Assembly: GCA_964469525.1 (NCBI GenBank)
Contig: CAYXYU010000001.1
Location: 248,001 to 312,000 of the forward strand
Length of the DNA stretch: 64,000 nucleotides
Source of the DNA: JABDCD01 sp964469525
Lineage (GTDB): Bacteria; Pseudomonadota; Alphaproteobacteria; Rickettsiales; SXRF01
Direction of reading: 5' to 3'
The notes under the pieces were generated by a model, which was given only the letters and a program-made list of their open reading frames with translations, made no database searches and had not been told where the DNA came from. Numbering within the stretch: the stretch's first letter is position 1; each line of letters begins with the position of its first letter. Below, piece by piece: positions 27,136 to 35,157 of this stretch. The position numbers were made by a program, and so were the translations under genes.

Positions 27136-27585
27136 TTGTCCGTCATCATCCGAATCGCTTTGGCGATTCTATGGCGATCCAGGAACTGGATTCCCCTAGG
27201 ATTTGCCGTGCAAATCGGGGGAATAACGATCGTTTTGGTTTTAACTGCCAGCGCCCATGCCCTGACCGTCGATACCCCCCTGCCCGACCTGGCGCAGGAA
27301 GCACGGGCGCGGGCGCTGTTCCATGACCTGCGCTGCATGGTCTGTCAAGGGGAGTCGATCGCCGATTCGCCTGCCGAAGTGGCGTCCGACATGCGCCGTA
27401 CCGTGCGCGAGCGTATTGCCGGGGGCGATTCGGATGCGGCCATCAAGCAGTATCTGGCGTCGCGCTACGGCGACGCGGTGCTGATGCGTCCGCCACTCCG
27501 GGTGAGCACCTGGGCACTATGGTTCGGGCCGCTGCTGATCCTGCTGGCGGGCGGATGGATGGCCCGGCGGGTGCTGAGGAAATAA
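27136..27585 (+). CDS. ccmH: Cytochrome c-type biogenesis protein CcmH (5' end encoded by a repeat)
   Basis: A protein of about 149 residues for reduction and handling of apocytochrome c. The conserved domain carries the redox motif LRCMVCQGES, SDMRRTVRERI, SRYGDAVLMRPP and a C-terminal membrane helix (WALWFGPLLILLAGGW). The signal peptide is unusual: nearly all of it up to about TASAHA is translated from the family A repeat at 27142-27227. No ATG is in frame. TTG 27136 gives an Arg-containing n-region and hydrophobic core; GTG 27208 gives a short signal. The start is uncertain. The repeat seems to have replaced the original 5' end while preserving secretion. Confidence 0.82.
   Translation: MSVIIRIALAILWRSRNWIPLGFAVQIGGITIVLVLTASAHALTVDTPLPDLAQEARARALFHDLRCMVCQGESIADSPAEVASDMRRTVRERIAGGDSDAAIKQYLASRYGDAVLMRPPLRVSTWALWFGPLLILLAGGWMARRVLRK
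27142..27227. repeat. Palindromic repeat, family A, overlapping the ccmH 5' end
   Basis: Begins GTCATCATCCGAATCGC and ends AATCGGGGGAATAAC, with the inner GCGATCCAG...CTGGATTCCCC pair. It is slightly decayed relative to 13911. It fills the ccmG-ccmH gap and runs into the ccmH coding region. Confidence 0.88.
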
Positions 27586-28217
27586 TGCCGCTACTTTATC
27601 TGGCACTGGCTCTTATTGCCTTCGCCGCGCTGGCGGTGCTGGCATGGCCAGTATGGCGGGCGCAGGATATCCCGCTGCCGCAGCGCAAACGGGCAGTTTT
27701 GGCGCTGGCGGCGTTCTTTTTTCTCGGCGGCTTCGGGTTGTATCAACTGTTGGGCACGCCGGAGATCGTGCCATTGCTGAAGGCGCGCGAGGAAAAGCTG
27801 GCGGAGATAAAAGAAACCGTTCTGCGCCGCTCGCAGGAAGTCCAGTCGGACCCGAAAAACCTGGGGGCATGGGTCGAACTGGGGCAGAGCTTCATGGAAA
27901 TCGGGCAGTTCGACGGGGCAGCGAATGCGTTCAAGCAGGCGGTGCTGATTTCCGAAGGGCACCCTGCCATCATCATGGCCTATGCCAAGGCGCAGATCGC
28001 GGCGGCAGACGGCAAGGTGACCGACCAAGCGAAAAAAGGCTTGGAGATGGTGCTGCTGCAGGAACCCGAGAATCAGGAAGCGCGCTACTGGCTGATCGTC
28101 CGGCAGCTGCAGGATGGTAGGCAGGAGGATGCGATGCGGTCGATGAAGGAACTATACCGCTCGTTGCCGGATGATTCGCCGCTGAAGGAGCGGATCAACC
28201 GGCAGATTGGGCGTTAG
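27585..28217 (+). CDS. ccmI: Cytochrome c-type biogenesis TPR protein CcmI
   Basis: A 210-residue membrane-anchored chaperone that delivers apocytochrome c to CcmF/CcmH. Two N-terminal membrane helices (about 3-22 and 34-52) flank a short basic loop. A TPR region includes NLGAWVELGQSFMEIGQFDGAANAFKQA-like repeats. It is shorter than E. coli CcmH's C-terminal TPR domain but typical of alphaproteobacteria. ATG overlaps the ccmH stop (TAATG). The stop overlaps that of the convergent pheA. Confidence 0.88.
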   Translation: MPLLYLALALIAFAALAVLAWPVWRAQDIPLPQRKRAVLALAAFFFLGGFGLYQLLGTPEIVPLLKAREEKLAEIKETVLRRSQEVQSDPKNLGAWVELGQSFMEIGQFDGAANAFKQAVLISEGHPAIIMAYAKAQIAAADGKVTDQAKKGLEMVLLQEPENQEARYWLIVRQLQDGRQEDAMRSMKELYRSLPDDSPLKERINRQIGR

Positions 28218-29089
28218 AACCGTGCCGGATCGGCGGGGTAAACGCCTAAAACCGACACTTTTTTGCAATAAAAACTCAGCTCTTCGAGCGCATTTTGCAC
28301 TGGTTTCTGGCTCGGATGGCCTTCGCAGGTGAGGAAAAACTGCGCCGATTCGCGCGCCGCGCCGCCCGGAATATAGCTCTCGAGCTTCACAATATTGACA
28401 TTATTGGTCGCAAAACCGCCCAGAGATTTATACAAAGCGGCCGGAATATTACGCACTGAGAACAGGAGCGTGGTGAGGATACGCGTGCCTTCCTGCGGCT
28501 CGGGATCAATCGGTTCGCGGGCGATGATGATGAACACCGTCACGTTGTCGTCCGAATCCTGCATATGCTCTTTGAGCACGGTGAGCCCGTAAAGCTGCCC
28601 GGCGAGCGGCGAGGCGATGGCAGCTTTAGTGGGGTCGTTCCATTTCGCCACGTCGGCGGCGGCGGCGGCGGTGTTGGAATAGGTGTGCGTAGTGAGCTTC
28701 AGTTGACGCAGGTTATCGCGGCATTGCAATAACCCCTGCGGATGCGAATATACATCTTTAACTGTCTTCAGCGTGGCGCCTTTGGGGGCCAGCAGCTGAT
28801 GCTCAATATGCTGGAAATACTCCCCGACGATATGCAGATTAGTTTTAGGCAGCAAATGATGGATCTCCGCCACGCGTCCGGCCTGCGAATTCTCGATGGG
28901 GATCATGCCGAGCGCCGCCTTGCCCGACGCCACTGCCTCGAACACATCTTCGAAACTGGGGCACGGCAGGGTCTGCATGTACGGGCAGGCCTGACGGCAG
29001 GCCAGATCGGCATTGGCCCCTTCCACGCCCATAAAGGCAATGGTATTTTCGGGATCGATGATGGCTTGAGGCACGGTTGTACTGGACAT
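28214..29089 (-). CDS. pheA: Prephenate dehydratase (monofunctional)
   Basis: A 291-residue enzyme that converts prephenate to phenylpyruvate for phenylalanine. The periplasmic-binding-like catalytic fold shows IAFMGVEGANADLACRQ, ALGMIPIENSQAGRVAE and AIASPLAGQLYGL. A C-terminal ACT domain (TLLFSVRNIPAALYKSLGGFA, then KLESYIPGG) would give feedback control by phenylalanine. There is no chorismate mutase domain. It sits next to the DAHP synthase, so two aromatic-pathway steps are clustered. Confidence 0.94.
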   Translation of the reverse strand: MSSTTVPQAIIDPENTIAFMGVEGANADLACRQACPYMQTLPCPSFEDVFEAVASGKAALGMIPIENSQAGRVAEIHHLLPKTNLHIVGEYFQHIEHQLLAPKGATLKTVKDVYSHPQGLLQCRDNLRQLKLTTHTYSNTAAAAADVAKWNDPTKAAIASPLAGQLYGLTVLKEHMQDSDDNVTVFIIIAREPIDPEPQEGTRILTTLLFSVRNIPAALYKSLGGFATNNVNIVKLESYIPGGAARESAQFFLTCEGHPSQKPVQNALEELSFYCKKVSVLGVYPADPARF

Positions 29090-29143
29090 AAGCTAATAAA
29101 AATCCTAAATAAGAGGGCTTTAATAACATGTAACAAAGCAATT

Positions 29144-29210
29144 GTCATCCTCGGGCTTGCCCCGGGGGTCCATTTTTAAAAGAATGGATTCCCGCCTTCG
29201 CGGGAATGAC
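29144..29210. repeat. Chimeric palindromic repeat (two different arm types)
   Basis: The left arm GTCATCCTCGGGCTTGCCCC is of a CTCGGG type. The right arm, TGGATTCCCGCC then TTCGCGGGAATGAC, is family C. Only the outermost GTCAT/ATGAC and the inner TCCA/TGGA pair between arms. It lies between the divergent pheA and DAHP synthase genes and ends 16 bases before the synthase ATG. Confidence 0.85.
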
Positions 29211-29226
29211 AAAGAAAGCATATGAA

Positions 29227-30582
29227 ATGACTGTCAAAAAATGGACCCCCGAAACCTGGCGCAAGCTGCCGATCAAGCAGCAGCCGGAATATAAAAATGC
29301 CCAGCAGTTAAAGGCGGTTGAGGGGCAGCTGGCGATGATGCCGGTGCTGGCGTCGCCCGATGAGGCGCGGGCGTTGAAGCGCGAGCTGGCGCAGGCGGCG
29401 GTGGGCAAGGCGTTCCTGCTGCAGGGTGGCGATTGCGCGGAGAGTTTTGCCGAGTTTTCCGAGGATAACCTGCGCCGGTTTTTCCGGGTATTGCTGCAGA
29501 TGACCATGGCGCTGATGTATGGCGCGGGGGTGCCGGTGGTGAAGGTCGGGCGCATCGCCGGGCAGTTCGCCAAGCCGCGCTCGGAAGGTACGGAGAAAAA
29601 AGAAGGTAAGGAGCTACCGGCCTATCGCGGCGACATGGTCAATGCCATGGAGTTCGACGAAAATGGGCGCATACCCGATCCCGAGCGGCTGCTTCGCGCC
29701 TATTACCAAGGCGCGGCGACCATCAATTACCTGCGCACGCTGGCGCGTGGCGGCTATGCGTCGCTCAACCGCATCAACCGCTGGAACATGGAGTTCGCAC
29801 AGAGTTCGGCGCAGGGCAAGCGCTTCTCCGACCTGGTGGCGCGCATCAATGAGTGCATCGGCTTTATTTCGGCTTGCGGCCTGCCGATCGACGAGGTCGA
29901 GCAGTTCTCTGAGGCCAGCTTCTTCACCTCGCACGAGGCGCTGCTGCTCAATTATGAGGCGGCGCTGACCCGATTCAGCAAGACGGATGAGAAATATTAC
30001 GCCGGATCGGCGCATATGCTGTGGATCGGTGACCGCACGCGCTCGCCCGACGAGGCGCATGTCGAGTTTATGCGCGGCATTGCCAATCCGATTGCGATGA
30101 AGTGCGGCCCTTCGATGACGACGGACGGCCTGCTCAAACTGATCGACATCCTGAACCCCGAGAACGAACCGGGGCGCCTCACCCTGATTTCGCGCATGGG
30201 CGCGACCAAGGTCGGCGAGCTGTTGCCGCCGCTGGTACGTGCGGTGCAGAAGGAAGGCCGGAGCGTCGTCTGGTCGTGCGATCCGATGCACGGCAACACC
30301 ATCAAGTCGCCCAACGGCTATAAGACGCGCAAATTCACCGACATCCTGACCGAGGTGCGCCAGTTCTTCGCCGTGCACAAGGCGGAAGGCACGGTGGCAG
30401 GCGGCATGCATTTTGAGATGACCGGGCAGGACGTGACCGAATGTTTAGGCGGCGCGCAGGCGATTTCGGAGATGAATCTTTCGGACCGGTATCACACCCA
30501 CTGCGACCCACGTCTTAACGCTTCGCAATCACTGGAGCTGGCGTTTTTGATTGCCGAGACGCTGAAGAAGCAGAAATCCTAA
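29227..30582 (+). CDS. 3-deoxy-7-phosphoheptulonate synthase, class II
   Basis: A 451-residue plant-like (type II) DAHP synthase that condenses phosphoenolpyruvate and erythrose-4-phosphate, the first shikimate-pathway step. Family motifs include FLLQGGDCAESF, VVKVGRIAGQFAKPRS, YRGDMVN, SHEALLLNYE, HMLWIGDRTR, CGPSMT, SDRYHTHCDPRLN. ATG 29227 is preferred over an in-frame upstream start that falls within the repeat. Its last codons are duplicated downstream of the repeat that follows it. Symbol left blank because several names are used for this class. Confidence 0.94.
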   Translation: MTVKKWTPETWRKLPIKQQPEYKNAQQLKAVEGQLAMMPVLASPDEARALKRELAQAAVGKAFLLQGGDCAESFAEFSEDNLRRFFRVLLQMTMALMYGAGVPVVKVGRIAGQFAKPRSEGTEKKEGKELPAYRGDMVNAMEFDENGRIPDPERLLRAYYQGAATINYLRTLARGGYASLNRINRWNMEFAQSSAQGKRFSDLVARINECIGFISACGLPIDEVEQFSEASFFTSHEALLLNYEAALTRFSKTDEKYYAGSAHMLWIGDRTRSPDEAHVEFMRGIANPIAMKCGPSMTTDGLLKLIDILNPENEPGRLTLISRMGATKVGELLPPLVRAVQKEGRSVVWSCDPMHGNTIKSPNGYKTRKFTDILTEVRQFFAVHKAEGTVAGGMHFEMTGQDVTECLGGAQAISEMNLSDRYHTHCDPRLNASQSLELAFLIAETLKKQKS

Positions 30583-30747
30583 CCGTCATTCCGGCCAGAA
30601 TTTAATTTTTGGCCGGAATCCAGTGTGCCGCGTCTGCGGCACGAATATTCCATACCGCGCCCACGGCGCTTGACTGGATTCCCCTATAATTTTGCTACGC
30701 AAAATTCGGGGAATGACAAAAAGAAGCCGAGACGCTGAAGAAGCAAA
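30553..30747. repeat. Direct repeat of the DAHP synthase 3' end flanking a palindromic element
   Basis: GCCGAGACGCTGAAGAAGCA occurs at 30553-30572 (coding for the enzyme's last residues) and again at 30726-30745, with a further two or three matching bases. The family B repeat lies between them. This looks like a target-site duplication or a duplication during insertion. Confidence 0.85.
30585..30717. repeat. Palindromic repeat, family B (long form with conserved core)
   Basis: The left arm is a GTCATTCCGGCC...GGCCGGAATCCAGT hairpin. A core follows with GTGCCGCGTCTGCGGCACGA and CCACGGCGCTTG. The right arm is ACTGGATTCCCCTATAATTT then GCAAAATTCGGGGAATGAC. The core and right arm recur almost unchanged at 34193-34315, while the left arm differs. 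Confidence 0.9.
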
Positions 30748-30749
30748 AA

Positions 30750-30830
30750 GGATGATTGATGGAAAGATGATAGATGATAAGATGACACTCTTATTATCTA
30801 TTCTCTTATCATCCATTATCTATTCCTAAG
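30750..30830. repeat. AT-rich imperfect palindrome upstream of gapR
   Basis: GATAGATGATAAGA (about 30770-30783) is matched, imperfectly inverted, by TCTTATTATCTATTC and again by TCTTATCATCC further on, ending about 20 bases before the gapR ATG. It could be a terminator-like structure, a GapR-type AT-rich target, or another decayed element. I see no open frame in it. Confidence 0.5.
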
Positions 30831-30841
30831 GAATCATCACT

Positions 30842-31144
30842 ATGACCAAGACAAAAACCGGCGGCATCGCCGCCGATCAGTTGCGCAGCATCATTCAGCG
30901 TGTCGAGAAACTCGAAGAGGAAAAGGCGGGGATTTCCGCCGACATACGCGACGTGTTTGCCGAGGCCAAGGGTAACGGGTTCGACGTCAAGGCCATCCGC
31001 ACCATTATCAAGATGCGCAAGATGGATCAGTCTGAGCGCGAAGAGCAGGAAACCGTGCTCGACACCTACCTTCATGCGCTCGGCATGCTGCCGGAGGACG
31101 ACACGCGTGCCCGCAAACGCGAAGAGGAATTCGAGGCGGCGTGA
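30842..31144 (+). CDS. gapR: Nucleoid-associated protein GapR (DUF2312)
   Basis: A 100-residue coiled-coil DNA-binding protein that in Caulobacter binds AT-rich, overtwisted DNA and supports replication. The conserved core is DQLRSIIQRVEKLEEEKAGI, AEAKGNGFDVKAIRTIIKMR and ETVLDTYLHALGM, a direct match to the family. The C-terminus is acidic/basic mixed. It is preceded by an AT-rich palindromic tract and followed by the convergent GT2 gene 12 bases away. Confidence 0.93.
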   Translation: MTKTKTGGIAADQLRSIIQRVEKLEEEKAGISADIRDVFAEAKGNGFDVKAIRTIIKMRKMDQSEREEQETVLDTYLHALGMLPEDDTRARKREEEFEAA

Positions 31145-31155
31145 TACTCCTCCCC

Positions 31156-31929
31156 CTACGGGGGAAGGGATTTTTTTGATTCCCACACCTTTGCCAGTCT
31201 GGTGAAGCGGCTGAAGCCGTACATCACGGAATTGACGAATCCCCAGAAGCCCTGCAGGCAATAGCCGCGCAGGATATAGGCCTTGAGGAACCCCAGCGGG
31301 AATGCCAGCAGGATGCGCGTGCGCAGCAAAGGCAGCGGTACCCCGCGCTCCATCATATCCTGCGCCTGCATGTCGGAGTAGCGGTTGATTTTCGCAATGC
31401 TGTGCGCGATGCCGCGTGACGAATAATGCAGCACACTATGTTTCAAATCCCCCACCGTCCCGCGCTCCATATACACCCGGTCGTGCACGCTGCTGTCGTG
31501 GTAGCGCCCGGACTGGCGGTTATAGAGGCGGATGGCATTGATGCTGTGCGCAAAGGGAGCAGGCTTGTCCCTACCCGGCATCACTTCAACAATATCTAAC
31601 CGGTAAGCATCATGCGAGGGTTGGTGCGTGAACAGCGCCGCAATCTCCTCTGCCAACTTTGGACTTACCACCTCATCGGCATCAAGGTTCAAAAGCCAGT
31701 CGTTGCGGCACTGGTCTTCCCCGAAGCGCTTCTGCGGGCCGTAGCCGGGCCAGGGATTGAAGATGACGCGTCCTCCCGCCGCCTCCGCGACCTCCACCGT
31801 ATTGTCGGTGCTGCCGCTGTCGATAACCACTATTTCGTCTACCCAGTCACGTACGCTGGCGATAGTGCGACTGATGCGGTCGGACTCGTTGACGGCGATG
31901 ATGAATACGGACAGCGGAAGCTTACTCAA
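31156..31929 (-). CDS. Glycosyltransferase family 2 (WaaE/KdtX-like)
   Basis: A 257-residue GT-A enzyme. The nucleotide-sugar site shows VFIIAVNESDRI and IVVIDSGSTDNTVEVA; the metal-binding region is LNLDADEVVSP (DxD-like). Later motifs SVHDRVYMERG and LKHSVLHYSSRG resemble lipopolysaccharide core beta-glucosyltransferases of the WaaE/KdtX type. It ends with a hydrophobic, membrane-associated region. It overlaps the ligase-like gene by eight bases, so the two are coupled. The acceptor is inferred from the neighbours. Confidence 0.85.
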   Translation of the reverse strand: MSKLPLSVFIIAVNESDRISRTIASVRDWVDEIVVIDSGSTDNTVEVAEAAGGRVIFNPWPGYGPQKRFGEDQCRNDWLLNLDADEVVSPKLAEEIAALFTHQPSHDAYRLDIVEVMPGRDKPAPFAHSINAIRLYNRQSGRYHDSSVHDRVYMERGTVGDLKHSVLHYSSRGIAHSIAKINRYSDMQAQDMMERGVPLPLLRTRILLAFPLGFLKAYILRGYCLQGFWGFVNSVMYGFSRFTRLAKVWESKKSLPP

Positions 31930-33226
31930 CCGGTAATCCTTTCATGCGCGGCAGGCTGGCGCTCACGGCGAGGCTATACCAGAACAGGATGGCCGGCCAG
32001 TTGGAAAAAGCGCTCTGCGTAATGATAAGCGGGAACAGTACTACCGCCATGCCAGCGCAGGCAAACGCCGCCAGGATGCAGGACGGACCGGTAAATTCCA
32101 TGTCACGCCACGCCCGCCGGACGATCAGCAGCATGGAAAATACGAATAGCAGGAAACCGGATGTTCCGGTGGCTTCCAGCCATTGCAGGTAGATATTGTG
32201 CGGATGCATGTCGCAGAAGAATACCTGCAGCACCGGCATGTTTTCCTGACAGGCGTCGCGGAACTGCTGCGCGCCGATGCCGGTCAGCGGATGCTGCGCC
32301 CACAGGCCGATGGCGGCCTTGAACAATTGACCGTAATACGTGTTCTCGACGTCGGACAGCTGCTGGAGAGAGAACAGGATCCGGTGCTGGAGGCCGGGCT
32401 GCGTAGACACGACCACTGCCACCAGCGCCGCCATCAGCACGCCGGCCAGCAGCAGCCGGCGCCGGAGGATGGGGCGGCAGACAAACAGCGTCAGGCCGAT
32501 AACGCCGAGCCCAAGCAGCGAGAGGAGAGTAGCCGAGCGTTCGGAACTGACCATGATCACCACCAGTATCAGCATGGCGGCACCGATAGCCCAGCAGAGG
32601 CGACGGTAATTCCGGTGCGCAACGAAGTAGTAGAATAGAACGCCTGTCAGGGGCAGCCCTACCTTTAGCAGGTAATTGCCTACGTTGGGATGCCCCAGCA
32701 TGCCGGTCAGTCGCGTCCACCGGTTGACGATATTTCCCGTTTGCGTGATGTCGTGTCCCGACAGGGAGGTGCCGGTCAGGTACTGCCAGCCGCCATCGAT
32801 CGCCACCATCAGCACAGCGGCCATCCCTGCTGTGGCAGCGATGCCAAGTGCGCTGGGCGAGATGAGCAGCCAGTAGCGCAGCGCCGCGTAAAACAGTACG
32901 AAGCGTCCCCAGATCAATGCAACGATGAAGCTCTGCCGCGCATCGTAGGGCGTAAGCGGGCTCATCAGCATCATGAGCACCCAGAGGGCCGCAAGCGTCC
33001 GTATCTCAGGTTCACGTATCCAGCCCCAGTCGCGGGTGATGGCGCAGTGCATAACGAACAGTAGCCCGATCAGACTGGCGGCGATGTCCGCCCCTGCACG
33101 GCTGACCGCAAGCAGCAACGGCAGCGCGCATAGTAGAGTGAATGCCGCATGCTGCGTCGAACGGAAAAACAGGCGCGGCTCAGGCAGCACTGCCTGCAAC
33201 ACGGCGCACTCCCTGCAGTGAGGCAA
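31922..33226 (-). CDS. O-antigen ligase / polymerase-like membrane protein
   Basis: A polytopic protein of up to 434 residues with about ten or more membrane helices and a large periplasmic loop, the WaaL/Wzy layout (Wzy_C-like). The loop has GLWAQHPLTGIGAQQFRD and the HPHNIYLQWLEATG motif, typical of O-antigen ligases, in which a conserved histidine is catalytic. It probably joins polysaccharide to lipid A-core at the periplasmic face. The ATG at 33226 overlaps the upstream GT2 gene by 47 bases; GTG 33190 is a plausible shorter start. Confidence 0.85.
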   Translation of the reverse strand: MPHCRECAVLQAVLPEPRLFFRSTQHAAFTLLCALPLLLAVSRAGADIAASLIGLLFVMHCAITRDWGWIREPEIRTLAALWVLMMLMSPLTPYDARQSFIVALIWGRFVLFYAALRYWLLISPSALGIAATAGMAAVLMVAIDGGWQYLTGTSLSGHDITQTGNIVNRWTRLTGMLGHPNVGNYLLKVGLPLTGVLFYYFVAHRNYRRLCWAIGAAMLILVVIMVSSERSATLLSLLGLGVIGLTLFVCRPILRRRLLLAGVLMAALVAVVVSTQPGLQHRILFSLQQLSDVENTYYGQLFKAAIGLWAQHPLTGIGAQQFRDACQENMPVLQVFFCDMHPHNIYLQWLEATGTSGFLLFVFSMLLIVRRAWRDMEFTGPSCILAAFACAGMAVVLFPLIITQSAFSNWPAILFWYSLAVSASLPRMKGLPVE

Positions 33227-34127
33227 AAAATTCAGTCATTTGCGCCAATTCATTGTCGTTGACGGGTTCCAGCGTCCATTTTGAGCGCACATAACGCAGG
33301 AAATCCGGTGACAAGGTAGCGCGGAGCTTGCCGCGCATGAGGCGGTGCTGCTTCCACATGGCCGATAGGCAGCGACGGTACAGGTGGCGGCGCGCCGTTT
33401 CGTCAAGATCGGGGAAATCCACCAGCATGTCGCGGTGGGCCAGGAAGCGGTCATGGTTGAGCTGCGATACGTTGCGCGACAGTTCACCTTCGACCTTGGG
33501 AATCAGTAAAATGGGTGCTTTGAGCACGATGAAGCGCCGCGCGACGCGCGACAGGCGAAGGCCCAGCGATTCGTCCTGGATAAAGACGCGCTCGTCGCAG
33601 CCGCCTGCCTGCATGAAGGTCTCGCGCCGTACCAGCTGCGACATGCGGTGGATACGCTGCTGGAACACGAATGCCATGGGATTGTCGCTGACGATGTATT
33701 CGGCATTCTCGGGCACGCGCCGTCCAATCAGCTTTTCACTCTCAGTCTCGGTTTTTGTCCACCCGCCATGCACCACGTCAGCGTCATGCGCCTCCATCAA
33801 CGCCAGCATCAGCGAGGTGGCGTTGGCGGCCAGTATGTCATCGGAGTCGATAAACTGCAGGTACTTTCCGCGCGCCAGCCGCGCTCCCTGGTTGACGCGC
33901 ACGCTTGGGCCGGCGTTGGTACTGTTTTTCACGATGGTAACATTGAGAACGCCGCGGGTGACCTCCTCGATGACTGCCAGCGAGCGGTCGGTCGATACGT
34001 CGTCAACGAAGATATATTCGGATGGAATATTGCCGTCCTGCTTCAGCAGCGACGTCGCCGTATGCCCGATATACGGCTCCTTATTGTACACGGTGACGAT
34101 ATAGCTGACGGTGATGTTATCGGTCAT
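33180..34127 (-). CDS. Glycosyltransferase family 2
   Basis: A 315-residue GT-A enzyme. The N-terminus YIVTVYNKEPYIGHTATSLL, FVDDVSTDRSLAVIEE, NAGPSVRVNQGARLARG and FIDSDDILAAN (DxD) define the family. The C-terminal half is helical and basic with no membrane segment. It is first of three surface-polysaccharide genes on the minus strand; pyrF lies upstream on the same strand, separated by a family B repeat. Confidence 0.86.
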   Translation of the reverse strand: MTDNITVSYIVTVYNKEPYIGHTATSLLKQDGNIPSEYIFVDDVSTDRSLAVIEEVTRGVLNVTIVKNSTNAGPSVRVNQGARLARGKYLQFIDSDDILAANATSLMLALMEAHDADVVHGGWTKTETESEKLIGRRVPENAEYIVSDNPMAFVFQQRIHRMSQLVRRETFMQAGGCDERVFIQDESLGLRLSRVARRFIVLKAPILLIPKVEGELSRNVSQLNHDRFLAHRDMLVDFPDLDETARRHLYRRCLSAMWKQHRLMRGKLRATLSPDFLRYVRSKWTLEPVNDNELAQMTEFFASLQGVRRVAGSAA

Positions 34128-34192
34128 GGCTCGCTCTTTTTTTGCTGTAATGTCAAAGCATAACGGCCGGATGTTGTAAACGGGAAGTTATC

Positions 34193-34315
34193 ATCATTCC
34201 CGGAAAGCAGGAATCCAGTAGTGCTGCGTCTACGGCACGAATAGGTTCTATACCACCCATGGCGCTTGGACTGGATCCCCCTATAATTTTGCTTGCGCAA
34301 AATTCGGGGAATGAC
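34193..34315. repeat. Palindromic repeat, family B
   Basis: Shares with 30585-30717 the core (GTGCTGCGTCTACGGCACGA, CCATGGCGCTTG) and the right arm (CCCCTATAATTTTGC...GCAAAATTCGGGGAATGAC). The left arm is ATCATTCCCGG...CAGGAATCCAG. It lies between the GT2 gene and pyrF and ends three bases from the pyrF stop. Confidence 0.9.
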
Positions 34316-34318
34316 GAT

Positions 34319-35020
34319 TTAAAGATTTTGATAAATCTCCGCCGCTGCTTCCCCCGGGTTTTCGGCTTCGGTAATAGGCCGACCGATGACCAGATAATCT
34401 GCCCCCTGCTTAAGCGCTTCCTTCGGCGTCATGGTGCGCTTCTGGTCGTCTTTCGCGCTGCCTTCCGGGCGAATGCCGGGAACAATACGTAAAAAACTTT
34501 TTGGCACGGCGGCCTTCAATATATCCAATTCTAGGGCTGAACAGACAATCCCACCCAGACCGGCATTCTTTGCCAGTTGGGCCATTGATTTGACCTGTTC
34601 TTTCATATCTCTTTCAATGCCGATGGCGCGTAGATCATCGCGTTCCAAGCTGGTCAGCACAGTCACCCCCACTACCTTTGGAGCATTCTCGAATTTAAAA
34701 ATGTCACTAATGGTTTTGGAGGCATCTTCCATCATCTTCTTGCCGCCGGATATATGAACCGTCGTCATGAAAATGTTTAAATCTGACAGCGCCCGCATTG
34801 CGCCGACAACGGTATTGGGAATGTCATGAAACTTGAGATCGAGAAAGATCGGAATGCCTGACGCCTCCAGCTCTTTTACTCCCCTCACCCCATTATAAGT
34901 AAAAAACTCCAGTCCCAGCTTGATAGCGCCAATATGGGGTTTGATCTGTCGAGCCAGCCGCTTGGCTTTGTCGATATCGGTGGTATCGATGGCGCATATG
35001 ATGGGATTGTGAGTGCTCAT
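34319..35020 (-). CDS. pyrF: Orotidine 5'-phosphate decarboxylase
   Basis: A 233-residue TIM-barrel enzyme that makes UMP from OMP. The catalytic signature is FLDLKFHDIPNTV (Asp-x-Lys-x2-His). AIDTTDIDKA, IGAIKLGLEFF and PGIRPEG are also conserved. MSTHNPI at 35020 is preferred; a frame open to 35059 adds residues without family support. The pyrimidine genes pyrB and pyrC lie 1.3-4.6 kb away. Confidence 0.94.
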   Translation of the reverse strand: MSTHNPIICAIDTTDIDKAKRLARQIKPHIGAIKLGLEFFTYNGVRGVKELEASGIPIFLDLKFHDIPNTVVGAMRALSDLNIFMTTVHISGGKKMMEDASKTISDIFKFENAPKVVGVTVLTSLERDDLRAIGIERDMKEQVKSMAQLAKNAGLGGIVCSALELDILKAAVPKSFLRIVPGIRPEGSAKDDQKRTMTPKEALKQGADYLVIGRPITEAENPGEAAAEIYQNL

Positions 35021-35157
35021 AGAGATGTAAGTAATCCGCCGGATTCGGCAAGTCACCAAAAATGTGGTTATTCCCCACCCAATTATTAGTTGATAATATA
35101 AATATATATGCTATTTTAGGTGGCATATTCTGGTGCAAAAATAGAGAGATATGCATC

